This document shows positions 1 to 12,761 of a DNA stretch of 64,000 nt, one piece after another. The translations under genes were made by a program, and so were the position numbers. The DNA is from Nicotiana tabacum (lineage: Eukaryota > Streptophyta > Magnoliopsida > Solanales > Solanaceae): the NCBI RefSeq assembly GCF_000715075.1, contig NC_134102.1, forward strand, positions 95,993,766 to 96,057,765, given 5' to 3'. The notes below the pieces were generated by a model. That model did not search any database. It saw only the letters and a list, made by a program, of their open reading frames with translations, and was not told the DNA's origin. Numbering within the stretch: position 1 is the first letter of the stretch; every line of letters starts with the position of its first letter.

Positions 1-633
1 GATGCGCTCATATAAAGAAGACCGAGCGACTGTGTAAGCTAGAAGCCGACTGGGTTCTGAAACATCTAACCTCACGAACTGATTAGCCAAAGTCTGAACA
101 TCTGCAGCTAACAGCCTCTCACCAACCGAAATATACGCAAGACTGCCCATACTCATAGCCTTTCTACTCAAAGCATCGACCACCACATTGGCCTTTCCGG
201 GGTGATACAAAATGATGATATCATAGTCTTTCAACAACTCCAACCATATTTTCTGCCTCAAATTAAGATCTTTTTGTTTGAACAGGTACTGAAGGCTACG
301 ATGATCAGTAAATACCTCACACGAGACACCGTAGAGGTAATGCCTCCAAATCTTCAGCGCATGAACAATGGCTGCCAGTTCTTAGTCATGAACAGGATAA
401 TTCTTCTCGTGATCTTTCAACTACTGCGACGCATATTCAATCATCCTGCCATCTTGAATTAATACTGCACCAAGCCCAATGTGAGAGGCGTCACAATATA
501 CCATATACGGTCCTGAACCTGTGGGTAATACCAACACTAGCGTTGTAGTCAAAGCGGTCTTGAGCTTCTGAAAGCTCAACTCACACTCGTCTGACCATCT
601 AAATGGGGCACCCTTCTGGGTTAATCTGGTCGT
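1..633 (-). pseudogene. Ty3/gypsy RT/RNase H fragment (element 1 pol)
   Basis: Reading the minus strand gives the C-terminal part of a Ty3/gypsy reverse transcriptase followed by RNase H. Visible motifs are TRLTQKGAPF, the RNase H strand CDASHIGLGAVL, the [16 protein letters not shown] helix, [12 protein letters not shown] and the closing [15 protein letters not shown]. Two in-frame stops break it, one after YASQ and one after NYPVHD, so it is dead. Homology stops abruptly near 633; beyond that point the sequence is unrelated. The fragment continues off the left edge. It probably belongs to the same minus-strand element as the gag remnant, PBS and LTR at 1446-6022, although the N-terminal half of pol is missing between them. 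Confidence 0.85.
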
Positions 634-1445
634 AATAGTTGTTCATAATCAATTACAGAATCGTCAATTAACTTCATATTAACAAAAATCTCGTTTCAAA
701 CCTTCATAATAATAATAACAAGATGCGAGGCATGAAGACCTCATAATTATTTACCCGAATTAACGAGTCACATTTAACGCCACCTGGGCGAGCACCTACC
801 TCGTAGGTTATAACTCAATATTACAACACGAATTTGGCAAGTATGCACAAAGAATTTCATACAAATATTTTTAAATAAGCATAGCAGGCATGACACCCTA
901 TTAGTACTATAGTACAAATTTAATTTCACAAGGGAGAATTTAAACACAAGAATTTTTATCATAAGGATCTCGTCCTTATATAACTTATACCGCAGCTCAT
1001 AGCCCGGTTTAAACATATCAATTTATTTTAAAATACGAGGACCTCGGCCTCAGTTCTGAATCACCAGTAATATGCACATCTTGTCAATCGAAACTTTCCA
1101 TTTTCTCCTTTTAAATAATTTTTGTTAAACAAAATCACAACATATAATGAACCTCATACCGGTAGGGCATATAATTCACAATTTTAATTAATTATCCGGA
1201 AATACATCAAAACATACCGAAATAAGTACTAGAAAGGCACCTTTAGTCTCATAGATCTTATTAGAGTCCATCATGGAATGATAGGTGTAGTTATCTCCAT
1301 AAAACCTCCCAACAGAAGTAAACACATAAGTAGATTATAGAATTACAAAGCTCACTCATAAGTGGAGCACAATAGGAGGACTCATCTTGATACTCAGAAC
1401 CGAATCAAGTTAAGGAAATTATTCCTTTATTTTAAATCGAGGCCG
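634..1445. other. Unassigned AT-rich stretch interrupting element 1
   Basis: No coding signal is visible. The sequence lies between the RT/RNase H fragment and the gag remnant, where the protease and RT N-terminus would be expected. It contains LTR-like phrases (for example a GGCGAGCACCTACCTCG stretch near 786) and may be a piece of another LTR that replaced part of pol. I could not find LTR ends or a target duplication. Confidence 0.35.
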
Positions 1446-3190
1446 TACCTATAACGACACCATCTGATGTAACGACCTTCATCATACCATAAAAAAATAT
1501 AACAATGGCTGGGTCTCCACATCTAGGACGCCTTCTACCCGCCTGTCCTCCACCCTTAACTGGTTGTGTGGGTGGTGTAGTAACTACAATGGGGCACGTA
1601 GCCTGAGTGCTTTGATGAAATATGCCTTTCCCAAGTTTGGGACAATTTTCTCATGATGTGCCTAGTATCACCTCATTCATAACAACCCATTTGTGGGTTT
1701 GGCTGCTCATACTGAGCCTGTGCCAGATAACTAGAATAACCATTGTAGGACACTTATGTCAGTGGTGCATTAAAAGAACTTACTGGAGCACCTCGATTAA
1801 TCCGATGTGCGAACTAGGCTGGCCGACTTCCCGAGCCCCCGCCATAATAATTTATACTCGCAAAGTAGAATCCACTAAATCCCCAAGAACCTCGAGACGT
1901 CTTGGTCTCCTTAGTTTCATTTTTTATCACCCCGAACACGTTCTAATATCTTGGCAATTTCTACCACTAGTGTAAATGAGGTATCAACCTGTAGCTCCCG
2001 AGTCATACAAAATTTTGCGATCATAATTGAGTCCTTTAATGAGTCTGTGGACTCGCTCTCTGGCTGTAGGAAGCAAAGTAGGAATATGACGGGCTAACTT
2101 ATTGAACCTAATGGTATATTATGACACCGTCATGGTGACCTGACGCAATCGTTCAAACCCTATGCGCCATGCATTACGGAGAGTTCGGGAAACAAGCTCT
2201 TTCAAAAGAATTTCTGAGAACCGAGCCAAGTAGGCGGTGTTGTATTGGATGGTCTGCCCTCTTCATAGGCTTGCCACAAACACTTGTGGAGAATTATCTC
2301 TCCCAAGGCCAATTTCTTCTTTTGTTATGCTGACTCAACACTGTTAAGCTGACCCATTTCTTAACATACTCTTCGATTCTTCTTTGGGGTAAACTTTACC
2401 CCTATTTATATACAATGATCACAAAAGTAGAGCTTCATACAGACAATTCTTAGTCCAGAATCTCGTCAACCACTGTACTTCCTCCGAAGCACCCCAAAAT
2501 CCGTAACCATGACGTCCACGCTGAGTAGACCTTCTGTAAATTTAATGTTGTTTCTAACTCCTTTGGTACTGAAGTATAAGATTATTACGGAGGCGGACAT
2601 ACCGCAAGTCCCAACCTTATTCTCTACAAGATCCCACGCCTTAAACACATGTAAATTTTGGGAGAACCTTTCAGTACCACATATATACAATTCAGGCCAA
2701 AACTGATATAACACATGACTCGCAATCCATTCATTGATAGTGTACTCCCCCACTCGGCGCGAAGTCATAGTTCACCACGTCCGATGATCCACAATATTAA
2801 CCTTCACAACTCATATAAATCAACCAGATGCCAAGGTACGTTGCACCCCCCACATTATTCACTGGGTGATCTCTTTATACGTCCGCATCTTCAATCGGAA
2901 TCACACGTTGAGGAAATATTTGAGCATCTCTAGCTCCCTCGTAGTTCATCTGCGGCATCACGAACCGTCAATGCACAACTGATACCGAGTGCGCAATGTC
3001 ATACACGATTAGATACAAAGGAATGTGAAATAGAGGTTTCAAACAAAATCAATGCCACACGATAAGGAATGAAAGAGGTGATGTTGTTCCTTAACTTCAT
3101 AGCCTCTGAGAGATAAGTACAGACGTCTCTGTACCGATCCTTCAGACTCTACTAAGCTTGCTCGTGACTCGTGAGACCTATGTAACCTAG
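1446..3190 (-). pseudogene. Decayed Ty3/gypsy gag and leader (element 1)
   Basis: The minus strand shows fragments of a chromovirus-type gag. Around 1640-1690 a zinc-knuckle relic reads roughly CYE-stop-GDTRHIMRK, with the third cysteine and surrounding frame lost. Proline/glutamine-rich text surrounds it, as in intact gag proteins of this lineage. Many stops and shifts are present, and no open frame is longer than about 120 codons. The right end adjoins the primer binding site at 3192. The call rests on the knuckle pattern and position; residue-level alignment would be needed to fix its limits. Confidence 0.6.
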
Positions 3191-3191
3191 T

Positions 3192-3203
3192 GCTCTGATA
3201 CCA
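3192..3203 (-). other. Primer binding site, element 1
   Basis: On the minus strand this reads TGGTATCAGAGC, complementary to the 3' end of plant initiator tRNA-Met. It lies two bases inside the LTR edge at 3206, which fixes the element orientation as minus. Confidence 0.85.
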
Positions 3204-3835
3204 ACTGTCACGACCCGGAATTCCCTCCTTCGGACCGTGATGGCGCCTAATATTTCACTTTCTAGGCAAGCCAATGTTAGAATAATATTAACCAATTTTT
3301 AAATAATTTTTAAATTATTAATAATCAAATAAATAAATACAGAAGCAAAGTTTGAAATATAGTGAATAATCCATAAAAACAACGGTGTCTAAATACCATC
3401 CCAGAATTTGGTGTCACAAGTCCACGAGCTTCTAGAATAATACAAATAAAAGTCTGAATAAAATGAAGCTGTCTGGAAATAAATACACAACTAAAGTAAA
3501 ATAGACGGGGACTTCAGAACTGCGGACGCCATGCAGCTATACCTCAAGTCTCCTCTGGGTAGCTGAAATCCGAGCAAGTCTATGGCACGCCGCTAGGACC
3601 AACTCTGAAATCTGCACAAGAAGTGCAGAGTGTAGTATCAGTACAACCGACCCCATGTACTGGTAAATGCTGAGCCTAACCTCGACGAAGTAGTGACGAG
3701 GCTAAGGCGGTTCACTTACATTAATATGTACGTAATATTAGTAATAACAACAATAATAGAAATAAATCAGGTAACTCATTTATAATGATTGAAGCCAACT
3801 CAACAGTTATAACCAATTATTATTTTCATCAATTC

Positions 3836-4395
3836 TGTTGCAGCGTGCAACCCGCTCTCAAAATATATTCACATTCAATTCTGTTGTAGCGTACAACCCG
3901 CTCTCACGATATATTCACATTCGATTCTGTTGCAGCGTACAACCCTCTCCCACAATATATTCACATCCAGTTCTGTTGCAGCGTGCAACCCGCTCCCACA
4001 ATATATTTATTTTAATCAAGTCTATGAATATATTTATTCCAATCAAGTATATATAGACTTTTAAATAAGTCTGTTTCAGCGTGCAGTCCGATCCCCCAAT
4101 ATTAACTTTTAATAAGTCTGTTGCGGCGTGCAACTCGATCCTTTAATATGAACTTTTTAATAAGTCTGTTGTGGCGTGCAATCCGATCCCCCAATATTGA
4201 CTTTTAATAAGTCTGTTGCGGCGTGCAACCCGATCCTCCAATATGAACTTTTTAATAAGTCTGTTGCGGCGTGCAACCCGATCCTCCAATATGGACTTTT
4301 TAATAAGTCTGTTGCGGCGTGCAACCCGATCCTCCAATATATCCATTTCAATCAATTTTGTTGTGGCGTGCAACCCGATCCTCCAATATATCCAT
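3836..4395 (-). repeat. Minisatellite with GTTGC...GCAAC dyads inside LTR
   Basis: About eleven copies of a 44-48 bp unit occur here. Each contains TCTGTTGCGGCGTGCAACCC or a close variant, followed by an AT-rich spacer such as GATCCTCCAATATGAAC. The core GTTGC-N5-GCAAC is a dyad able to form a small hairpin. The left four copies carry a different spacer (ATATTCACATTC) from the right seven, indicating two rounds of local amplification. Open frames crossing the array are artefacts of the repeat. Confidence 0.9.
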
Positions 4396-5367
4396 TTACC
4401 AATTCTTATAGAAGAAATTTCTCCAATAAATACAACAATTAATATAAAATTATAAGACAACAAGCATACAATAATTATGATTTAATTATAAAACAAACAA
4501 TGACAAATAGCAAATTATTATGGAAATCATGGAAAAAATAGGCAGTTTAATATTTAATATGCTAAATGTCATATAACAATTAAAACACATAATTCAAATA
4601 GCATATAACAGTTAATGCAGGAATTCAAGAATTAATATTTGACAAAGAATAAGAGAGAAATAATTATTATAATAAATAATTTATGATTTTTCATGTAAGC
4701 AGGCAAACAATTAATTTGACGACGTATAGACACTCGTCACCTCGCCTATACGTCGTTCACCTGCATTTCACATAACAAATAAATTAAGGGTTCTATTCTC
4801 TCAAGTCAAGGTTAATCACGACACTTATCTCGCTTTGCAAATTCCAATCAATTACTCAACCATATTTTTTCCTTTTAAATTTACCTCTGAAAGCTTCAAA
4901 TCTATTCACAAACAATTCAATATACTCAATACGAATTATAGGAATTAATTCCATATGAAATTACTAATTTTCCGGATAAGAATCTAAAATTCATTAAAAT
5001 ATTCGGCAGTGGGACCCATGTCTCAAAGCACAGAAAAACTTACGAAATCCGAACACCCATTCCGAGACAAGTTCAACCACATAAAAATTAACCAATTCCG
5101 ATGTCAAATGGACCTTCAAATCTTAAATTTTTGTTTTTGGAAGATTTTATAAAAATCTGATTTTTCTTCCATAAATTCACGGATTCATGATATAAATGAG
5201 TGTGAAATCACGAAATATAATCAATATAGGATAAGGAACACTTACCCCAATATTTTTCCGTGAAAATCGCCTAAAAATCGCCATATCCGAGCTCAAAAAT
5301 GGAAAAGGGTTGAAAATGGGACGAATCCCATTTTCCAGAACTTAAGTTAAGTTTCTGGGACTTTTAC

Positions 5368-5695
5368 CTTTCGCGAACGCGGTCAGTGCCTCGCGTTCGC
5401 GAAGCACAAAATTGTGTTGTCCCATTTTATACTTCGCGAACGTGAGGGCTACTTCGCGAATGCGAAGCTTGCCTAGCTTGGCCTTCGCGAACACGAGATG
5501 CCCTTCGCGAACGCGAAGGCAATAATCCTGGCCAGCCTCTTTCCCTTCACAAACGCGAGCCTTCGGTCGCGAACGCGAATCCTTAAACCTCAAGCCTTCG
5601 CGAACGCGATCACTCTGTCGCGAACGCGAAGCACAAAACGTGTCAGCCCCAATTTGCTCTTCGCGTTCGCGAGAGTACCTTCGCGAATGCGAAGA
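5368..5695. repeat. Cluster of TTCGCGAACGCGAA palindromes in LTR
   Basis: Around a dozen variants of CTTCGCGAACGCGAAG, in both orientations, lie within about 330 bp of otherwise AT-rich LTR. Many come in pairs about 20-21 bp apart: 5368/5389, 5431/5451, 5481/5501, 5594/5615 and 5658/5678. The core is a CpG-rich inverted repeat (TTCGCG AA CGCGAA). Confidence 0.9.
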
Positions 5696-6017
5696 AGAAC
5701 ACACCAGAAGTCTGAAGTCTGCAGAAAACCAGATTTTCTAAGTCCGAAAATGATCCCTTAACCACCCTAAACCAACCCGAGCCCTCGGGGCTCCAAACCA
5801 AACATGCACCCAAGTCCTAAAATATCATACGAATTTGCTCGCGCAATCAAATCGCCAAAATAACTCCAAGAACTACGAATCGGACACCAAATCAAAGAAA
5901 ATTTCCAAGAAAACTTTAAAACTTATATTTTTACAACCGGACGTCCGAATCATGTCAAATCAACTCCGATTCTCACCAAATTCGGCAGACAAGTCATAAA
6001 TGTTATAGTGGACCTAC

Positions 6018-6022
6018 ACCAG
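6018..6022. repeat. Target-site duplication ACCAG (left)
   Basis: ACCAG directly precedes the LTR start at 6023. It is matched exactly by ACCAG at 16318-16322, after the other LTR. Confidence 0.95.
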
Positions 6023-8534
6023 TGTCACGACCCAACTGGAGGGTCATGACTAGCACCCGGGCCATACTTGCCGAGCACCAACGTACATTTTATCTAACCT
6101 TCCTTATTATCTTTAAGGGCCGACAAGATCAATATAAATAGTAGACATGGATCATGAACATCCAACAATGAAAGATAATGTCATGAACATACATAACATG
6201 GGACGACAAGACTGTCAAGAAACTATATATAAGGTACGAGCTATCATGATGCCATGAAAGACTATACAACAAAAATCAGCCGAAAAGGCATTCTAAACCA
6301 TACATAAGTCGACACCTGTCTATGAGCCTCTAAAGGAACATAAGTGCTACAACATTGCCGGAACAGGGCCCCGACATACCCATAATGTCTATAACAAAAA
6401 TGCATACCAAGACCACGGCAAGTCCGGAGAAGGGATCTCGCAAATAACTGCTGAACTGGACAGCCTACTGTGGTGGGGGAGCTACGTCTACCTGTCTATC
6501 AGGACCTGCAGCACGACATGCAGCGTCCAAAAATAAAAAGGACGTCAGTACGAAAAGAAAATACTGAGTATGTGAGGCAAGAAAGCATAAGTAAGAATAG
6601 TAATGTAAACAGGGATAGATAATATACAACCTGTGACATCTGGGTACTTCTGAGGGCTACAGAAATGAAATACATGATACATACATATATATACATAAAC
6701 TTTTAAAACATACGCCTTTGTGGGCATCACCATCATCATATCATACCCGGCCATAATAGGCTCGGTAAAACGTACCCGGCCATCATAGGGCTCGGTAGAA
6801 TCGTACCCGGCCACGTGGAGCTCGGTAAAACCCAACTGATCAGTGGTTGCACAATAGGTGCCGTACCCGGCCGACTATAGCGCGGCTCGGTAGAGTAAAA
6901 TAGATACATATATATGATGCATGCTGGACTCATTGGAATCACATTTTGAACCTTTCGGAGTGACATAAGGTTGGTATCCTTCGTACACGTTATTAGGATT
7001 AACTTTTCATCAAGAATCTTATAAGAATCAGGAACTACCAACAACATTGATAATATAAGAATAAGAGAAGTAACATCAATATCAATTGTTTCATAAGAAG
7101 GGCAGCAATGTAAGTACTGCTAGCTTCTAAGAGTAGAGTATCTTTGGGAGCTCGTTCATTACATTATGTACAATCGGAGTCGTGCAAAAGAATGAAGGGG
7201 ATAGCCTCACATACCTTGTATATACTTCCCAACCTCAAGCTATGCAAATGTCATGACTCCTTAGTCTACAATAAGACAAATGACACTATCATTATCGTTT
7301 AAGCGTCGTAACTATTATGTATCGACCACAACCTATTTTACGATGAAACGGACAGCACCTCCCCTATTTATATGACTTCCCACAAGTAAATACAATCACC
7401 AAACAGCCCAAACAACATCATTAATAATCATATTGAGCCTCCAAAGCAGTCCACCAACCAACAACATTACTACCAAGCCTTTCGATATATATTTCACAAG
7501 TTCTAGCTTCAACGACTTAGCTGCAACTTGGATAATCTTAAATATATATAGAGTAAGAGGTTCCTTACCTTTAAACAGAAAGAAAAACTCCAATTTGACC
7601 TTAATTTTCCACGAAATATCCCTTCAATTCTGCCACAAGAACAAGGAAGCGAAACTAGCAATTAATTCGGGTTTTTCGGCACTAGAATTACTTTAGAAGA
7701 CTTAAAATCACCTAGGGTTGATATTAAAAACTTTAAGGTGTATTTACAGGACATAAAACACTTAAAACAACCTCCCACACGAGCTGGAACAACACAAAAA
7801 TCAGCAACAACAAGAAGAACAAGAAACTTACTAGCGCCACGGGATTCCCGACATTTGATTTGTGTTGTTTGCCCTTTGTTTGGGTCTTGGATCATGAGAG
7901 AACCTTGAGAGACTGTTTTTAGGGTTATAAGGTCTGAATATACTGAAAAATAATGACTTAAAACGGGGTTGAGGTATCTTATATATGTCCATATGTCTTA
8001 AACCGCCTTTGTGGGCCCCATAGAGAGCAGCTTGGCGCACTCTCGCAAAAATGCGAATATCTCTCTATTCCGAGATCGTATCGATGAACGGTTTAATGAG
8101 TTGGAAACTAGACTCATAGATCTTCAATTTGATAGGTAGATCACCCCATAATTCCAAGTACATTGGGAGAAAAATGCAGTAACATTTGACCTAAAGTTTA
8201 AGTAAAATTATAAACCTAAGTTGCGATAGCTTTTATTGACTTTTGTTTCATAACTCGCTTGACTTCAAGACTCATGATGCGGATATTATATGATTCAAAT
8301 ACATTAAAACAAGACCTCTTGGGACAATTAATCACCTCTAATGTTACCCGAAAATACGGGTTACAACATCCTTGATTCGTTTAACTTCAAATACTTGTTA
8401 ACCACTTTTATACACCCTTGTATCATTTAAGACCAATAGGATTAACTTCTTATCATCTCAAAGATAATCTCTTCTTGGATTTACGTCGACTAACTTACGA
8501 CGTGATCTATGGTATGCGAATTTGGGTTGTAACA
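6023..8534 (-). mobile_element. 3' LTR of the chromovirus
   Basis: On the plus strand it runs from TGTCACGACCC to GGGTTGTAACA, so on the coding strand it begins TGTTACAACCC and ends GGGTCGTGACA. The length is 2512 bp, against 2510 bp for its partner at 13808. The polypurine tract adjoins it at 8535. It contains a four-copy GC-rich repeat at 6739-6898. Confidence 0.95.
6739..6898. repeat. CGTACCCGGCC...GGCTCGGTA repeats in 3' LTR
   Basis: Four imperfect copies of a roughly 30-bp unit (CGTACCCGGCC, short spacer, GGCTCGGTAAAA) are present, the fourth separated by about 35 bp. The same block occurs in the partner LTR at 14521-14681 with a few point changes, so it predates insertion. Confidence 0.85.
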
Positions 8535-8550
8535 CCCTCTCCCCCTTAGG
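8535..8550 (-). other. Polypurine tract of the chromovirus
   Basis: The minus strand reads CCTAAGGGGGAGAGGG immediately before the 3' LTR. This is the usual plus-strand DNA primer site for LTR elements. Confidence 0.9.
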
Positions 8551-8796
8551 AACATTCGTCCTTGAATGTAAGGGTTTATGGGGTGTCTAACTCATTGTGG
8601 ATTCCGACGGAGATTTCCGGCTGAGTTTCCCCTATAAAATGGACACTAGCCAAACTTGCAAGCAGTTAAACCTAACATATGGCCTTACAAGACTATACAA
8701 AGCATTATGGATATGTACATTATCTGCATATTACCATTTTGTATTTAAAAAAAGAGTATTCACAAGCTATTGCTTACCTCATAGAGCCGTTTCACC
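8551..8796 (-). other. Chromovirus 3' untranslated segment
   Basis: Non-coding stretch between the pol stop at 8797 and the polypurine tract. No separate feature was seen in it. Confidence 0.6.
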
Positions 8797-9873
8797 TTAT
8801 AATGCGTCCTTCTTTCCCCCGGCATCCTCGTTATCTTCACTCTGGAATAGGTAAGGGTATTTAGACTTCATCTCCTCTTCTACTTCCCATGTCATTTCTT
8901 CTATATTCTTGTTCCTCCATAATACTTTCACGGAAGCTACATCCTTTGTTCTCAGCTTGCGGACTTGTCGATCTAATATAGCCACTGGCACTTCATCATA
9001 TGATAGATCCTTTGTAACTTGTACATCTTTGATAGGGACGACCCGAGAAGGGTCTCCAATACATTTCCTCAACATAGATACATGGAATACTGGGTGGACA
9101 AATTCCAATTCAGATGGCAATTCTAACTCGTAAGAAACCTGTCCAATTCGTCGAAGAATTTTGTACGGCCCAATATACCGTGAACTCAACTTACCCTTCT
9201 TCCCAAAACGCATAACACCCTTCATCGGCGAGATCTTCAGGAAAACCCAATCACCAACCTCAAATTCCAGATCACGACGTCGGATGTCGGAATAAGACTT
9301 TTGCCTGCTTTGTGCCGTCCTCAGTCGCTCTTGTATCACTTTCACCTTCTCAATGGCTTGGTGAATCAAATCTGGCCCATATAATTCTGTCTCACCGACT
9401 TCGAACCATCCAACTGGTGATCTACATCTCCTCCCATACAGTGCCTCATACGGGGCCATTTTAATACTGGAATGGTAGCTATTATTGTAGGCAAATTCTA
9501 TAAGTGCCAGATGGTCATCCCAATTCCCCTTGAAATCTAGAACACATGCTCGTAGCATATCTTCAAGCGTCTGGATGGTACGTTCAGCCTGTCCGTCAGT
9601 CTACGGATGGAATGCAGTGCTGAGATTTACTTGTGTGCCTAAACCCTTCTGAAAAGACCTCCAAAAGTTAGCCGTAAATTGAGCTCCTCGGTCTGATATA
9701 ATAGATACCGGCACACCATGAAGCCTAACAATCTCCTTGATATACAACTTCATATAATCTTCAGCCGTGTAAGTTGTCTTAACTGGCAGAAAATGGGCAG
9801 ATTTTGTAAGTCGATCAACTATCACCCAGATGGAGTCAAACTTATGATAAGAGCGAGGTAATCCAATAATGAA
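8797..9873 (-). pseudogene. Integrase core, C-terminus and chromodomain
   Basis: This continues pol after a 1-nt deletion near 9873. The core shows IVDRLTKSAHFLPV, then the second catalytic aspartate in SDRGAQF, then a TAG at 9601-9603 just before TDGQAERT, which holds the catalytic glutamate. Downstream are [20 protein letters not shown], the [18 protein letters not shown] module, and a C-terminal chromodomain-like segment with [21 protein letters not shown]. Such a chromodomain is typical of chromoviruses and is thought to steer integration toward heterochromatin. The stop replaces a glutamine codon (CAG to TAG), so the damage is small and recent. Confidence 0.9.
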
Positions 9874-12761
9874 TCCATATTAATCACCTCCCATTTCCAG
9901 GTCAGAATCTCTATATTCTGAATCAATCCACTAGGTTTCTGATGCTCGATCTTTACTTGTTGACAATTAGGACACTGGGCTACAAATTCTGCAATAGACT
10001 TCTTCATGTTATCCCACCAATACTGCTCCTTAACATCATGATACATCTTTGTCGAGCCAGGATGGATAGAATATCGGGACTGGTGAATCTCAATCATAAT
10101 CTTCTCTCGCAACCCTGCCACACTAGGTACACATAATCGGCCCTGGTATCTCAGTGTCCCATCTCCTCCGATCTTGAAAGCTGTAATCTTACACTGCTGA
10201 ATTCCCTCTCTCAATCTTACTAAGGTAGGATCTTCATATTCCCGTGCTTTTACCTCGGCTACCAAAGATGATTCTGCTGTATTCTGTACAGTAACACCTC
10301 CGTCATCAGAGTCCAACAATCTGATTCTCATATTGGCCAGCTGGTGAAACTCTTTAGTCAACCCTTGTCTACCTGCCTCAATATGTATTAAGCTTCCCAT
10401 TGACTTACGGCTGAGAGCGTCTGCCACAACATTAGCTTTACCGGGATGGTACAATATCTCGACATCGTAGTCTTTCAGTAATTCAAGCCACCTACACTGC
10501 CTCAAATTCAACTCCTTCTGCTTGAAGATGTATTGTAAACTCTTGTGATCTGTGTAGATGTCAACATGGACGCCGTATAAGTAGTGCCGCCATATCTTCA
10601 AAGCATATATTACTGCAGCCAATTCCAAATCATGAGTCGGGTAATTCTTTTCATGCTTCTTCAATTGTCTTGATGCATAAGCAATCACCTTCCCACGTTG
10701 CATCAATACGCACCCCAAACCTATATCTGAGGCATCACAATATACCACATAACCTTCTGTTCCTTCTGGGAGAGTGAGCACTGGCGCGGATGTCAATCGA
10801 TTCTTTAGCTCCTGAAAACTATGTTCACAAGCATCAGACCACTGGAACTTGGTAGCTTTCTGTGTTAACTTAGTCAATGGTGCTGATATAGAGGAAAACC
10901 CTTCTACAAACCGCCTATAATATCCTGCTAGCCCCAGGAAGCTGCGGACTTCTGACGGTGTTGTAGGTCTCGGCCAATTCTTCACTGCATCGATCTTCTG
11001 AGTGTCGACACTAATACCCTCATCAGATATCACATGGCCAAGAAATGCTACTGAGTTCAGCCATAATTCACATTTAGAGAGCTTAGCATATAACTTATGA
11101 TCCTGAAGGGTCTGTAATACTATCCGCAAGTGGCCCGCATGTTCCGCCTCCGAACGAGAATACACCAGAATGTCATCAATGAATACGATCACGAACACAT
11201 CAAGATAGGGCCTAAATACACTATTCATGAGATCCATAAAAGCTGCTGGGGCATTTGTTAGCCCGAACGACATCACCAAGAACTCAAAATGCCCATATCT
11301 TGTCCGGAAGGCCGTCTTTCGAATATCCTTCTCCTTAACCCTCACCTGATGATACCCTAAACGCAAGTCAATCTTAGAGAAATACTTGGCACCCTGGAGT
11401 TGGTCAAACAGGTCATCAATTCTTGGAAGTGGATACTTGTTCTTTATTGTAAACTTATTCAACTGTTGATAATCGATACACATCCTTAACGACCCATCTT
11501 TCTTCCGCACGAACAAGACTGGCGCACCCCAAGGTGAAGTGCTAGTCCTAATGAAACCCTTATCCAGCAAGTCCTTCAACTGTGCCTTTAACTCTCGCAA
11601 CTCTGCCGGGGCCATCCTGTATGGAGGGATAGAGATCGGTTGAGTGTCAGGCAATGCATCAATGCTAAACTCAATCTCCCTTTCAGGAGGAAGGCCTGGG
11701 AGTTCATCTGGGAAAACATCTGGAAATTCATTGACCACGGGGATTAATTGTAGAGTAGGCGGCTTCGCCTCCGCATCCCTTACGCGAACAAGATGATAAA
11801 TGTAACCTTTTGAGATCATCTTCCTTGCCTTAAGATAGGAAATAAACCTACCTTTCGGCGTAGCAATGTTCCCCTTCCATTCAATGGCGGGTTCACAAGG
11901 AAACTGAAACCTAACCATCTTCGTACGACAGTCAACATTTGCATAGCATGAGGCCAACCAGTCCATTCCCATTATCACATCGAAATCAACCATTTCTAAC
12001 TCAAATAAATTTGCCGAGGTTTGACGACTACAAATCATCACAGTGCAACCTTTATATACCCTTCTAGCAATCACAGAATCTCCTATCGGAGTGGATACCG
12101 CAAGTGGTTTACTTATCAATTCAGGTTCAATGCCAAACTTATTAGCCACAAAGGGTGTAACATATGATAAGGTAGATCCTGGATCAATTAGCGCATATAC
12201 ATCATAAGAAAACACAGACAATATACCTGTAACAACATCTGGAGATGACTCGAGATCTTGTCGACCTATTAGAGCATAAGTTCGATTTTGAGCACCACTC
12301 GAACTCGGCACTGAACCTCTACCTCTACCACGACCTGTCGACTGTTGAAAACCTTGTGCTGGAGGTCGAACTGATGAGGAAGAACCAGACACAGATCCAG
12401 TAGGTTGAGCCATACCACCACCTCCTCTGTTAGGACAATCCCGCATCATATGGCCACACTGTCCGCAAGAATAGCACGCATCGAAACCTCGACGGCACAG
12501 TCCAAAGTGGGCCTTGCCGCACTGATCACAACGAGGTGTTGGGGGTCTCGTCTGACTAGTATCTCTATGAAATTGTGAGCCTGATGCCCTCAAACTCTGA
12601 CCTGAACCAGAATAGGTAAATCGATCATACCGAGGCCTCTGAAACTTTGGAGGAGCACTAGCTACAGGTGGCACCGAACTCCTCAAAGATTGGGGCCTGA
12701 TACTGCCTCTGAACTCATCAGAATACCCTGCAAATCTCGCCCTCTTATGCTGGCCCCTATC
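9836..12761 (-). pseudogene. Pol: zinc knuckle, protease, RT, RNase H, integrase N-terminus
   Basis: One open frame of about 970 codons. In order it carries the knuckle [14 protein letters not shown], a low-complexity GRGRGS linker, protease with [11 protein letters not shown], and RT with [30 protein letters not shown] and the catalytic FIDDILVYS. RNase H follows ([34 protein letters not shown]), then the integrase HHCC finger with CPNCQQVK. All core RT and RNase H aspartates visible are intact. The frame is continuous with gag apart from one TAG at 12762-12764. It ends because of a 1-nt deletion at the integrase INMD position. Confidence 0.93.

Larger units (their letters stand above)
3206..6022 (-). 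mobile_element. 5' LTR of element 1, main part
   Basis: The plus strand begins TGTCACGACCCGG, the reverse complement of an LTR end GGGTCGTGACA, directly beside the PBS. The LTR continues to 6022, where a younger retrotransposon is inserted, and resumes at 16323 with GGCTCCGAAACC. The total reconstructed length is near 2.95 kb. It holds two internal repeat clusters (3836-4395 and 5368-5695). Its distal end cannot be fixed precisely because homology to known LTR text fades near 16465. Confidence 0.85.

Noticed and set aside
3836..4395. Direct repeats with spacers resembling a CRISPR array
   Set aside because: Repeats are imperfect, the spacers are themselves repeated, the region is inside a plant LTR, and no cas genes are present. 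It is a minisatellite.
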